Origin: Mesorhizobium sp. B2-4-15
GTDB lineage: Bacteria; Pseudomonadota; Alphaproteobacteria; Rhizobiales; Rhizobiaceae
DNA: 64,000 bases
Reading direction: 5' to 3'
NCBI RefSeq assembly: GCF_006658505.1
Contig: NZ_VFUZ01000002.1
Span: 333,093-397,092 of the forward strand
The position numbers were made by a program, and so were the translations under genes. The notes under the pieces were generated by a model. That model was not told where the DNA came from. It worked only from the letters and a program-made list of their open reading frames with translations, and did not search any database. This document shows positions 1-7,919 of this stretch, piece after piece. The first letter of the stretch is position 1; each line of letters starts with the position of its first letter.

Positions 1-336
1 TGTCGGTGCGATGGCCAAGCAAACCGGAGCATTGAATGCCGGATCTGTGAGTTATCGCGAATGTAACGGTGCACTGACGCCACGTCAGCCTTTGCCGATT
101 TGGCGAGCGAAATATCGAAAAATTACGCGATGCACGAAAGATTGAAGCTGATCCGCGAATAGTTGATCAACATCCCTGAATATAATGCAAAGAGCGAATT
201 GACTTACTTGGTCCACGGTCGCATTGATATGCTCGCGACACGAATCGCAGAAGCTCTACCTGCACAAAATTCGTGCGATGCCCTGCCTGTAAAAAAGGGC
301 GTAGACCGACGTAACTCTTGTTGGGGCCTGAAGACC
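1..336. other. Intergenic region upstream of mucR
   Basis: I find no supported gene here. Plus-strand frames are interrupted, for example by stops at 64-66 and 160-162. The frame of mucR stays open from a TTG at 163, but the residues before the ATG at 337 do not resemble the family N-terminus. The stretch is more AT-rich than the rest of the window, as expected for a promoter region of a MucR-type regulator, a family known to bind AT-rich targets and often its own promoter. I could not pick a specific promoter. Confidence 0.5.
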
Positions 337-762
337 ATGGATATTGTCGAAACACCTTCCAGAAACAATGATGCGCTGATCGAGCTGACCGCCGATGTGG
401 TGGCCGCCTATGTCAGCAACAATCCCGTGCCGGTCGGCGAACTGCCGAACCTTATATCGGATGTGCATGCCGCTCTCGGGCGTGTGGGCGGAACCGCCGA
501 ACAGCCTCCTGCCGACAAGCAGAAGCCGGCCGTAAATCCGAAGCGCTCGGTTCACGACGACTACATTGTCTGTCTTGAAGACGGTAAGAAGTTCAAGTCG
601 CTGAAGCGTCACCTGATGACCCATTATGATCTGACGCCGGACCAGTACCGCGAAAAGTGGAACCTCGATCCGAGCTACCCGATGGTTGCCCCGAATTACG
701 CGGCGGCCCGCTCGCAGCTCGCCAAGAAGATGGGCCTTGGCCGCAAGCGCAAGGCGCGGTAA
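337..762 (+). CDS. mucR: Ros/MucR family transcriptional regulator with two zinc-ligand positions changed
   Basis: This is a 141-residue DNA-binding regulator of the Ros/MucR family, which in rhizobia controls exopolysaccharide, motility and cell-cycle genes. The ATG at 337 gives the usual family length. The zinc-finger-like core is at about residues 77-110 and is followed by the typical basic tail ending GLGRKRKAR. The Ros zinc ligands are Cys79, Cys82, His92 and His97. Here position 79 is Cys, 82 is Asp, 92 is His and 97 is Tyr, with another His at 96. Two canonical ligands are therefore missing, as I recall for the Mesorhizobium loti Ml proteins that fold without zinc. sufE is convergent downstream. 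Confidence 0.93.
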   Translation: MDIVETPSRNNDALIELTADVVAAYVSNNPVPVGELPNLISDVHAALGRVGGTAEQPPADKQKPAVNPKRSVHDDYIVCLEDGKKFKSLKRHLMTHYDLTPDQYREKWNLDPSYPMVAPNYAAARSQLAKKMGLGRKRKAR

Positions 763-784
763 TCGCTCCTCGCAGACTGACATC

Positions 785-806
785 AACGGCGCCTTCGGGC
801 GCCGTT
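785..806. terminator. Hairpin between mucR and sufE
   Basis: A perfect 9-bp stem, AACGGCGCC paired with GGCGCCGTT, closes a TTCG tetraloop between the convergent mucR and sufE genes. Neither side has a long T tract, so it may act as a weak bidirectional terminator or an RNA 3' end stabiliser. Confidence 0.55.
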
Positions 807-850
807 TGACTTCGCGGGACGGGTCGCCGCACGGTACAGGATCAAGCTTG

Positions 851-1288
851 TCAGGCGGTCCGTTCGAGCGCCATCTCGGCATCGCGCTTGATGCGCTTGA
901 CCATGGAGCGGAGACCGTTGGCGCGCTGGGGCGACAGGTGCTCGTTCAGACCAAGGGTCCTCAGCGTCGCTTCCGCGTCGGTTTTCTGGATTTCGCTGGC
1001 GGTCCTGCCGGAAAACAGCGCCAGCATGATCGCCACCAGACCGCGCACGATATGGGCATCCGAATCGCCCCTGAAGGTGATGACTGGGTCGCCGCCCGGT
1101 CCCCGTTCGGTGGTCAGCCAGACCTGGCTGACGCAACCTGGCACCTTGTTAGCAGCGTTGCGCTCCTCGTCGGGAAATGGAGGCAGCGCTTCGCCGAGCT
1201 CGATAACGTAACGATAGCGATCCTCCCACTCGTCAAGGAAGGAGAAGTCGTCTCGGATCGTCTGGATCGTGGTCGTCATGACCCGCAT
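851..1288 (-). CDS. sufE: SufE family cysteine desulfurase sulfur acceptor
   Basis: This is a 145-residue cytoplasmic SufE protein, which accepts persulfide sulfur from SufS and passes it to the SufBCD scaffold in iron-sulfur cluster assembly. The active Cys52 lies in the family motif PGCVSQVW, after a typical N-terminus that includes FSFLDEWEDRYRYVIELG. Length matches the family. The ATG at 1288 is used; a second ATG at 1279 is equally plausible because neither has a clear ribosome binding site. It is not next to other suf genes here, which is common for a stand-alone sufE in rhizobia. Confidence 0.92.
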   Translation of the reverse strand: MRVMTTTIQTIRDDFSFLDEWEDRYRYVIELGEALPPFPDEERNAANKVPGCVSQVWLTTERGPGGDPVITFRGDSDAHIVRGLVAIMLALFSGRTASEIQKTDAEATLRTLGLNEHLSPQRANGLRSMVKRIKRDAEMALERTA

Positions 1289-1314
1289 ATAGTCACGCGG
1301 CGGCGCCGCGTCAC

Positions 1315-1364
1315 GGAAAAAACAAGGACATCGCGGGCGTCGAGAGGGCAGACGGCCCGCGATG
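1315..1364 (-). terminator. Rho-independent terminator after the DUF5330 gene
   Basis: Read on the minus strand, a 10-bp stem, CATCGCGGGC paired with GCCCGCGATG at 1329-1338 and 1355-1364, has a 16-nt loop. It is followed by a tail with six consecutive T at 1315-1328. It sits just after the stop of the DUF5330 gene and before sufE, so the two genes are probably separate transcripts. Confidence 0.7.
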
Positions 1365-1379
1365 CGCCGTCGAGGCGGC

Positions 1380-1730
1380 TTAATTCCTTACCGGCAGGTT
1401 GACGGTCTCCGGCAGGACGATTTCGTCCGGCACACTGCCGGTCGTCGTCGAGGTATCGGGACCGGCGGGCTTGTCGTCCAGCATGGCGGCGGCGATCTTG
1501 GCGGTCTCCTTGGCGCGTGCCGTGATGGTGTGCACGGCCGACTTGCCGGTTTCGCAGACATCGGGCTTGCGCTCGCAAATGCCGGCGATGTCGCCCACCG
1601 CGTCACGTGCCGCAAACAAGGCCTGGATCGGCCCGACGCTTTCCTGCCCCGGCTCGTCGGAACCGACGCTCAGCGGCAGCGCCAGCAGCACCAATGAAAA
1701 CCAGAAAGCCATTCTTATCAGAAAGAACAT
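1380..1730 (-). CDS. DUF5330 family small exported or membrane-anchored protein
   Basis: This 116-residue protein of unknown function resembles the Rhizobiales DUF5330 family. Residues 1-25 are a hydrophobic signal peptide or membrane anchor. A short cysteine-containing helical region, ICERKPDVCETGKSA, follows at about residues 50-66, and then a Thr/Pro-rich tail. The two cysteines could form a disulfide in the periplasm. The start is supported by an AGAGG-type ribosome binding site about 6 nt upstream. A strong terminator follows it. Function is not predicted. Confidence 0.75.
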   Translation of the reverse strand: MFFLIRMAFWFSLVLLALPLSVGSDEPGQESVGPIQALFAARDAVGDIAGICERKPDVCETGKSAVHTITARAKETAKIAAAMLDDKPAGPDTSTTTGSVPDEIVLPETVNLPVRN

Positions 1731-2203
1731 GCCTTGCCTCTTGTCGTGACCGGATCATGCGTCACATGGCATGACCTCTTTTATGGGCAGGATGTTGGCA
1801 CACAGCCACAAAGGACGGCTTGCGGGTTAGACGAAATTTTTCCTCAAATTTTAGGCAAATTCGAAACGAAGCGTTTTGCCATGGATTTGTTTCATATCGA
1901 GACGATTTTCGTTACCCCCTGATAACCATTTATCTGATTGTTTCCATTGCGGTTTTATTAAACGCGGGCGGTTCTCTTCCCGCCGATGATCCGCTGCCGC
2001 CAGGCGTTCCCGGATAACCCTCCATTTACTATGGCGGCATTTGCCCGGGTTTTCGACCGTCATCATCCCGATATTTGCCGCAGGCCAGGCTCTGGTCGCC
2101 TCTGCTTTATCCATTCCTTAAACGCTGGATGCGAGTTTCAGACCCAACCAAGATAATCTGCAAAAGCAGAGCTGTTCACGACGAGTGCGAGTGCGTTGAG
2201 TTG
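1731..2203. other. Divergent intergenic region between the DUF5330 gene and divJ
   Basis: About 470 bp lie between two diverging genes, with a clearly AT-richer core at roughly 1,830-1,960. It probably holds promoters for both directions. I see no convincing ORF, structured RNA or complete CtrA site. Confidence 0.45.
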
Positions 2204-4015
2204 ATGCCGATCAAGGCCAGATACGCTGAATTGCCCGGCGCGATTGCCGCCGGTTGCGAACGTATGGTCCATCCCTCCCTTCTCGGACAAAGCGACCGCG
2301 AGCGCCAGCGCCGGTTCATTGGCGTCATGCTGTCCGCGCCGTTCTTCGCCGCCGGTGCCGCGGTCACGCTGGTTACATCAGGCATGGGCGCCGCCGTGAC
2401 CATCGCCGCAATCTTCGCGGCCTTCGGTCTGTGCTGGTTCGTCGCCTTGCTGGTGGCGGCGACCGGAAGGATGGCCGCGGCAGCACCGATCGCGCTGGTG
2501 ATGGCGTCTGTTGCACTTGGCGGTATCATCGCCGCCGCCGGTGGTTTGAGCTCACCTGTCGCCATGCTTGCCGTGGCGCTGCCATTCGAGGCCTGGTGGA
2601 TTGGCGCCACGCGGCGTGCGGCGCTTTTTGGGGCTGTGGCAGCCATCGCAGCCATTGCCCTTCAGCCTCTGGCCGCGGCCTTCTTGCCATTCGCGGGCGC
2701 GCAGATCGCCGCCTGGCATTGGCTGGTCCCGCTGGCCTGGGCGCTGACGCTTGTCCCGCGCATGTCGGCTTTTCCTGATAGCGCCGGTGCGGCCGATGCG
2801 GTGGGTAGCGGCGATCGGCTGGAAGACATTATCGATGCGGTGGTCCTGCGCGTCGCCCGCCACGGCGAGGTCCTGGATGCGTCCGCCAGGGCGCGCACCC
2901 TTTTGAAACTGCCGCCTGAACTGCTTTCGGGAACCGGCTTCTTCGACCGCGTCCATCTGTCGGATCGGGTCTCCTATCTCAGCGCTTTGGCCGACATGCG
3001 TGATGGCGCCCTGTCGCGCCACGTCGAATTGCGCGTCAGGCTGCCCCAGAACGGCAACGGCCAGAATGACAACCGCCTGACGGCCGACAACTATCGGCCG
3101 TTCTTGCTCGAGCTGGCGCGCGGCGAGGAACAGAGCGACGTTTTCACGCTTGTCCTGCGCGAGAACGACGAGACCGCCGCCCGGCTGCGCGAAGACCTCG
3201 CACAGGCCAACGAGGCGGCGGCCGCCGCCGAAGTGGCCAAGGGCCGGTTCCTGGCGGTGGTCAGCCACGAACTGCGCACGCCGCTGAATGCCATCATCGG
3301 CTTCTCCGACATGTTGCTGCATGAGATGTTCGGCGCCTTCAAGGATCCGCGCCAGAAGGAATATGTCGGCCTTGTGCGGGATTCGGGCCAGCATCTGCTG
3401 GCCGTCGTGACCTCCATTCTCGACGTATCGAGGATCGAATCGGGGGCCTACGCGACGGAGCCGGAGCCCTTCCGATTCATGGAGGCCGTCGAAATGTGCC
3501 AGTCCATGATGCGGCTGCAGGCGCAGGCCAAGAATATCGACCTGCAGACGCAGATCGCGCCGGACGCCGGCGACATCAATGCCGATCGCCGCGCCGTGCA
3601 GCAGATCCTCATCAACCTCGTCTCCAATGCGATCAAGTTCACGCCTGATGGCGGAGACGTCGTCGTCGGCGCCAAGCGGATCGGCTCGCGTCTGCATTTC
3701 TGGGTCAGGGACACCGGCATCGGCATTGCGGAGGAGGATTTCGCCAATCTCGGCAAGCCCTTCACGCAGATCCAGAACGACTATACGCGCCGGTTCGAGG
3801 GGACCGGCCTCGGTTTGTCGCTGGTGAAGGGGCTGGTGGCGCTGCACGAAGGCACGATGTCGATCGAAAGCATGCCGGGCGAGGGCACCACGGTGACCAT
3901 CAGCCTGCCGGTCAATGGGCCGAAGGGGCGCCCGGCGAACCAGGCAGGGGTGCTGACGATGCCGGTGACGAGGGCGAAAGGGGACAGAAATGGCTCGCTC
4001 CGCAAAACAGCCTAA
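2204..4015 (+). CDS. divJ: Membrane sensor histidine kinase, DivJ-like
   Basis: This is a 603-residue histidine kinase. After a short cytoplasmic N-terminus, about six hydrophobic segments span residues 40-190. A PAS-like region follows, then a HisKA domain with the phospho-acceptor His355 in SHELRTPLNAIIGFSDML, and an ATPase domain with NAIKF, DTGIG and GTGLGLSL motifs. The HisKA sequence is of the DivJ/PleC type that acts on DivK. As I recall, Sinorhizobium meliloti also has divJ beside mucR, so context supports DivJ, the kinase that phosphorylates DivK in the CtrA cell-cycle pathway. The ATG at 2204 is chosen, but starts at 2129 or 2267 are possible. The next gene overlaps its 3' end. Confidence 0.8.
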   Translation: MPIKARYAELPGAIAAGCERMVHPSLLGQSDRERQRRFIGVMLSAPFFAAGAAVTLVTSGMGAAVTIAAIFAAFGLCWFVALLVAATGRMAAAAPIALVMASVALGGIIAAAGGLSSPVAMLAVALPFEAWWIGATRRAALFGAVAAIAAIALQPLAAAFLPFAGAQIAAWHWLVPLAWALTLVPRMSAFPDSAGAADAVGSGDRLEDIIDAVVLRVARHGEVLDASARARTLLKLPPELLSGTGFFDRVHLSDRVSYLSALADMRDGALSRHVELRVRLPQNGNGQNDNRLTADNYRPFLLELARGEEQSDVFTLVLRENDETAARLREDLAQANEAAAAAEVAKGRFLAVVSHELRTPLNAIIGFSDMLLHEMFGAFKDPRQKEYVGLVRDSGQHLLAVVTSILDVSRIESGAYATEPEPFRFMEAVEMCQSMMRLQAQAKNIDLQTQIAPDAGDINADRRAVQQILINLVSNAIKFTPDGGDVVVGAKRIGSRLHFWVRDTGIGIAEEDFANLGKPFTQIQNDYTRRFEGTGLGLSLVKGLVALHEGTMSIESMPGEGTTVTISLPVNGPKGRPANQAGVLTMPVTRAKGDRNGSLRKTA

Positions 4016-4769
4016 GGCGGTCAAACGCCGAAGCAACGCCTTTCAGGACGGCGCCATTGCCGTTGGTGGGATGATTTCGCGCAATCCTGTCCTGGTGGGC
4101 GGATCGACGGCATTCCTGGTCACGCTGTTTTACGTCTCGGCGAACGCGCTGTGGTATCAGCCTTTCCCGCATGCCGGGGCCTTTTTCGCCACCCGCCACT
4201 TCCAGGGTTTTCCGCACACCGTCGACGAGCCGGAGACCACGATCAACATCGTGCGGCCAAATTCGGCGCCCGCACCGATGAAGGGCGATCCGGTGGTCGA
4301 GCAGGTGCAAGGCATATTGAAGGATCTCGATTTCTATCCCGGCACGATCGACGGCATTTCCGGCCCCAATACGCGCAAGGCCATACAGGCTTATCAGCAG
4401 AAGGTCGGTCTCAACGCTTCCGGCGAGATCGACGCGTTGCTGCTGGATCAACTGGGCGCAACGCCGAAGACCGCTGCCGTACCCAAACCGCAGCCGCGTC
4501 CCGACATGCCACCGGCCGCCCTTCCGGTATCCTTGCAGACGGGCGGCGAACAGACCAACGCCGCATTGCAGGGGCCTGATCCCCGCATCGTCAAGATCCA
4601 GGCGGGTCTGAAAGCCTTCGGCAATGACGACATGCAACTCGACGGCAAGGTCGGCGCCCGGACCAAGGCGGCGATCAAGGAGTTCCAGTCGCTGTTTGGG
4701 CTGCCGCAGACCGGCGAGCCCGACGAGATCGTCTACGTCAAGATGCGCGAGATCGGCCTCACCAATTGA
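3990..4769 (+). CDS. Membrane-anchored peptidoglycan-binding domain protein
   Basis: This 259-residue protein has a single membrane segment at about residues 34-54. Two peptidoglycan-binding type 1 repeats follow, one at about 100-150 (including YPGTIDGISGPNTRKAI) and one at about 205-255 (including LDGKVGARTKAAIKEF). The repeats would lie in the periplasm and bind the cell wall. The start overlaps the divJ 3' end by 26 bp, so the two are probably translationally coupled. That suggests a cell-envelope or division role linked to DivJ, which is inference. No catalytic domain is visible. Confidence 0.85.
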   Translation: MARSAKQPKAVKRRSNAFQDGAIAVGGMISRNPVLVGGSTAFLVTLFYVSANALWYQPFPHAGAFFATRHFQGFPHTVDEPETTINIVRPNSAPAPMKGDPVVEQVQGILKDLDFYPGTIDGISGPNTRKAIQAYQQKVGLNASGEIDALLLDQLGATPKTAAVPKPQPRPDMPPAALPVSLQTGGEQTNAALQGPDPRIVKIQAGLKAFGNDDMQLDGKVGARTKAAIKEFQSLFGLPQTGEPDEIVYVKMREIGLTN

Positions 4770-4854
4770 GCTCCGACCAACAAGGCCCGAAACGACCGCT
4801 CGCCCAGCGAGGGAAATTTCGATAGATAGCTCCGCCACGCTTTGCGGAGTTTTC

Positions 4855-5202
4855 ATGCGCGTCACATCGGATCTGTGGGTCTCGGCCCTGTTGCGCCGGG
4901 TTTTCGGCGCAGGCGGATTTGCCGCCGTGGTCAATCGCGGCGCGACCGAAGCTGGTGCTGTTTTCGTGCTGGCGCGGGGCCGGCTGGGTGAAATTGCCCT
5001 CTACGGGCCGGCGCCGCAGACAAGTTATGATTCGGCCAAGCCGGACGACCGCTTCTTCAGCCTTCTTGCCGCGGGTGATGACCCAGCCGTGCTCGATGCC
5101 CGTCTTGAACGGGAAAAGAAATTCGATCCCGACATCTGGGTGATCGAGATCGAGGCCGGCACTGTCCCCGTCGAGGAGCTTATTTCCGTGAAGACGCCCT
5201 GA
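4855..5202 (+). CDS. DUF1491 family protein
   Basis: This 115-residue cytoplasmic protein of unknown function matches the alphaproteobacterial DUF1491 family in length and in motifs such as MRVTSDLWVSALLRR and the Asp-Pro-Asp-Ile-Trp-Val segment near residue 95. The ATG at 4855 has a GCGGAG ribosome binding site. It follows the peptidoglycan-binding gene by 85 bp and may share its transcript. Its last 23 bp overlap the convergent DUF2336 gene. Confidence 0.85.
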   Translation: MRVTSDLWVSALLRRVFGAGGFAAVVNRGATEAGAVFVLARGRLGEIALYGPAPQTSYDSAKPDDRFFSLLAAGDDPAVLDARLEREKKFDPDIWVIEIEAGTVPVEELISVKTP

Positions 5203-6214
5203 GACTTGGGGCCATGGTTTCGTCGCTGTTCGAGGGCTTGCGGCTGTCGCTGTTTGCGGGCGTGGCTTCGCGGACCATTTTGGACAGCGCTTCGGCTTTC
5301 CATCCGCGCACCCTGTCCAGGGCCACGTCGCGATGCAGCAGGCGGTAGCGGTCGAGATAGGTGCGGATGGCCTGCGGATGCGGGAAAAGGCTGGGATAGA
5401 CGGCGACCGTGATCAGAAATGCCCGGTCTTCGCTCAGATCAAGCGAGCGCAGCGCCGCAAGCAGCGGGGCATAGTTCTGGTTGGCGGTCAGCGATCGCGC
5501 GGTCGAGAAATCGATATCGAGGGCATCGGCGAGCGCGGTCTGGAAGAACGCGGCGTTTCCGGTCAGCGCGGTTTCGCGCAGTTTGACATAGCTGTCCGAG
5601 CCGGGAAACGCGTCGACCTTCGCCGCCAATGCCTCGTCGCCGGTGCGCATCATGGAGCGCAGCCTGCGCCGCGCATTCTCGGCGGCGGTGCCGGGGGACT
5701 GTTTGCTCTTCGCGCTGTCTTCGGCCGCTTCCGCATTTACGACTGCGCCGGTTGGTGGCGCAGGAGGGTGCACCTCCGGATCCCGCACCCGCACCAGTGT
5801 CGGCCTTTCGAGCGCCCTGATCAGATCGGCGATGGTCGGATTCAGGTCCCTGCGGCGCGCGATGGCCCGGGCATGCGGCAGGCCATGCCGGCCGATCAGC
5901 GCGATCAGGTCGATATCGCTGACGGCACGCGAGCGGATGAGCAATGGCGCGGCGATGTCGACCGGCTCCTCGCACAGGCGGCGCACCAGCGCGGCCGGCG
6001 CATATTCGCATTCGGAAAGGGCGGCTGCCACATAGCGTCGCGATTCGACCGACACCTCGTCGAACAAAGGCAGCGTCAAATCCTCGAGCTGGCCGATCTC
6101 GCGGCGCGACGGACGGGTAAGAGAGCAGAAAGCCGACACCGCGGCGCGGAACAGCCTCTCGGCCTTTCCCGTTTCCGTTCGTATCGCGATTTGCCTGAAG
6201 TCCGAAGATGACAC
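5180..6214 (-). CDS. DUF2336 domain-containing protein
   Basis: This is a largely helical cytoplasmic protein of about 344 residues. Its motifs, such as the LCEEPVDIAAPLL and ALIGRHG segments, are typical of DUF2336 proteins, an alphaproteobacterial family of unknown function with HEAT-like repeats. A low-complexity Ala/Pro/Ser linker divides an N-terminal from a C-terminal helical half. No ATG lies near the N-terminus. The GTG at 6214 has AGG at a workable spacing, while a GTG at 6223 and a TTG at 6316 stay in frame. A CtrA-like motif lies upstream. Confidence 0.75.
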   Translation of the reverse strand: MSSSDFRQIAIRTETGKAERLFRAAVSAFCSLTRPSRREIGQLEDLTLPLFDEVSVESRRYVAAALSECEYAPAALVRRLCEEPVDIAAPLLIRSRAVSDIDLIALIGRHGLPHARAIARRRDLNPTIADLIRALERPTLVRVRDPEVHPPAPPTGAVVNAEAAEDSAKSKQSPGTAAENARRRLRSMMRTGDEALAAKVDAFPGSDSYVKLRETALTGNAAFFQTALADALDIDFSTARSLTANQNYAPLLAALRSLDLSEDRAFLITVAVYPSLFPHPQAIRTYLDRYRLLHRDVALDRVRGWKAEALSKMVREATPANSDSRKPSNSDETMAPSLRASSRK

Positions 6215-6338
6215 GAAGGACACGCCTGATAACAGATACACAGCCTTGATAATGCTCAACCGGGACCGTGTCGGTTTAGCGATTGCCTCGGTCAGAACTT
6301 TCTGACCTGGGAACAAAGATCAAGTTAGCGGCGATCCG

Positions 6339-6354
6339 TTAGCGCTCCGTTAAC
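6339..6354. promoter_or_regulatory. CtrA-like site in the divergent DUF2336 promoter region
   Basis: TTAG, seven bases, then TTAAC matches the CtrA consensus TTAA-N7-TTAA(C) with one mismatch. The heptamer GTTAGCG also occurs just upstream at 6324-6330 and again at 6338-6344. The site lies between the diverging DUF2336 and small-protein genes. Confidence 0.4.
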
Positions 6355-6426
6355 CCTCTGCCGGCCTTAATGATATTTGGAGGCGTTGCGTTGTGCTCCG
6401 GGGAAACCGAGAGGAATGCGCGAACC

Positions 6427-6612
6427 ATGGGCATGGTACTGTCTTTCGTGCCGCGTGCGGCACCAATCAATCAAGCCAAGCAAACCACCGAAATACCGGC
6501 GGCGGTGATCATCTTTCCGGGCATCCGTTATGAACGGTCCAATGCCGGGGAAGCGCGGCCTGCCGGCCCTGACAGACCGGGGGCGCCACGGACGCCGGTG
6601 CCGCATCACTGA
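6427..6612 (+). CDS. Small conserved hypothetical protein
   Basis: This 61-residue protein begins MGMVLSFVPRAAPIN and contains the segment AAVIIFPGIRYER, followed by a Pro/Arg-rich tail. I recognise the pattern only as a small hypothetical protein seen in rhizobia. The ATG at 6427 is preceded by a GAGAGGA-type ribosome binding site at a long spacing. It diverges from the DUF2336 gene and converges on the DUF1254-like gene. No function is assigned. Confidence 0.5.
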   Translation: MGMVLSFVPRAAPINQAKQTTEIPAAVIIFPGIRYERSNAGEARPAGPDRPGAPRTPVPHH

Positions 6613-6661
6613 GCTTTGCTGAAGCCGCGGCCTTGGCTGTCACGCTGGCCACGATCGTGGC

Positions 6662-7231
6662 CTAAAAATCCTGCAGCTCGCAGGAACTCTGATCGAGAAA
6701 GCGCGACACGATCGGCTTCCAGCTGTCGTCAGGCACGAAGCTGCGGATAACGAAGATGCCCTCGTTTATGGGCGCTTCGACGAAGATCGCACCCTGCAGA
6801 TTTTCGGGCAGGTCCCTGCGCACGTCGATCATCTGCGCCGGCGTCAGCACGACGGCATCCAGCTTGCCGCCCGTCGCCGTATGGTCGTTGAAGGAATAGA
6901 CATTGTGGCCATTGCGGTCATAGACCGACACCGACCAGAAGGGGACGTTTCCCAGCGCCTTGATCCGGACCATCCCTTCCTCGAGGTCGAAACGGCAAGC
7001 CGTGGCATAAAACAGCGGATCGACGGATTTCACCACCGGCGCGCCGCCCGCCTCGGCATCGAGCCGATTCATCCTGTAGAGGTCCGAGGCCATCGACAGT
7101 CGCGACCAGGCGTCGCGTTCGGAAAACTCGGGCACCAGAAGCAGCACGACGATGTGCACGATGCCGGCGCCGACGATGCCGAGCAGGACGGCATGGAAAA
7201 GACGGCGTAGCGCGGCCCGGAAATTACGCAT
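6662..7231 (-). CDS. DUF1254-like membrane-anchored protein
   Basis: This 189-residue protein has one N-terminal membrane segment at about residues 12-34 and a soluble domain with FYATACRFDLEEG and FWSVSVYDRNGHNVYSFND motifs, similar to the short rhizobial DUF1254 proteins. It overlaps the preceding DUF1214 gene by 8 bp, indicating translational coupling. Fused DUF1254-DUF1214 proteins exist in other bacteria, so the separate gene products probably form one envelope-associated complex. The biochemical role is unknown. Confidence 0.75.
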   Translation of the reverse strand: MRNFRAALRRLFHAVLLGIVGAGIVHIVVLLLVPEFSERDAWSRLSMASDLYRMNRLDAEAGGAPVVKSVDPLFYATACRFDLEEGMVRIKALGNVPFWSVSVYDRNGHNVYSFNDHTATGGKLDAVVLTPAQMIDVRRDLPENLQGAIFVEAPINEGIFVIRSFVPDDSWKPIVSRFLDQSSCELQDF

Positions 7232-7808
7232 CGCAGCCGGCCTTCACGATCCTGGGCAGCGAAACGTCCGACAGGCCGGTGCTGCTGGCGATCGGCGTGT
7301 CGTAGAAGGTCAGGACGAAATACATCCTTCCGGAACCGTTGGTCAAAAGCCAGTTGCCGGGCATCGGGTGATGGCCGACCGAAATGATCACCGAATTGTC
7401 GGGTTTGCGCAGCACCTCATAGGACTGAAGCGCGGCAAGTCGCGGTTTGCCTGTCTCGACGACGCCGAGCGATTGATCGGCGGCATAGAGTGTCCAGAAC
7501 CGTGCTGTCGGAAATCCGCCCTCGATCTTGTAGGTGCATTCCCGCTTGAGTTGGTCGCCGGCGGCATCATTCTCCGCGACGAAGGACAGGCCCTCGGCGC
7601 GGCCGAGCGCAAGCACGCCCTCGCGCGCCACGCGGGCCTTGGAGTAGGGATCTGCGGCCGGGGTGCCGATGTCGGGGAAGGCGGTCCATTGGCCGATCCT
7701 GATCGCGCCGACGCCGTCCTGGACCTTCAGCGCATACCAGACGCTGGCGCCGCCGCCGCCAATGGCTATGGCAAGCGAAAGCAGCATCAGGAAGGCGTTC
7801 TTGAGCAT
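7224..7808 (-). CDS. DUF1214 domain protein
   Basis: This 194-residue protein has an N-terminal hydrophobic segment (about residues 5-25) followed by a DUF1214-like domain. The segments CTYKIEG, ARFWTLYA and GNWLLTNGSGRMYFVLTFYDTP are typical of that family. The domain should face the periplasm. It is the first gene of a two-gene unit with the DUF1254-like gene, which it overlaps by 8 bp. It lies downstream of the penicillin-binding protein gene on the same strand, with a 111-bp gap. Function is unknown. Confidence 0.78.
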   Translation of the reverse strand: MLKNAFLMLLSLAIAIGGGGASVWYALKVQDGVGAIRIGQWTAFPDIGTPAADPYSKARVAREGVLALGRAEGLSFVAENDAAGDQLKRECTYKIEGGFPTARFWTLYAADQSLGVVETGKPRLAALQSYEVLRKPDNSVIISVGHHPMPGNWLLTNGSGRMYFVLTFYDTPIASSTGLSDVSLPRIVKAGCDA

Positions 7809-7919
7809 GAAGAGCCGGGTGCATGAAGGATTGCCGTTCGGGGATATCGCGACGCGGGGCCTCGTGGCAAGCGGGCGTGATGGATTTGCCAGTTCGCCTC
7901 GCCGGCGCTCGAGCCGATG

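Noticed and set aside
6647..6662. Perfect 16-bp palindrome GGCCACGATCGTGGCC
   Set aside because: It could end either convergent gene, but there is no T tract on either side, and such GC-rich palindromes arise by chance.
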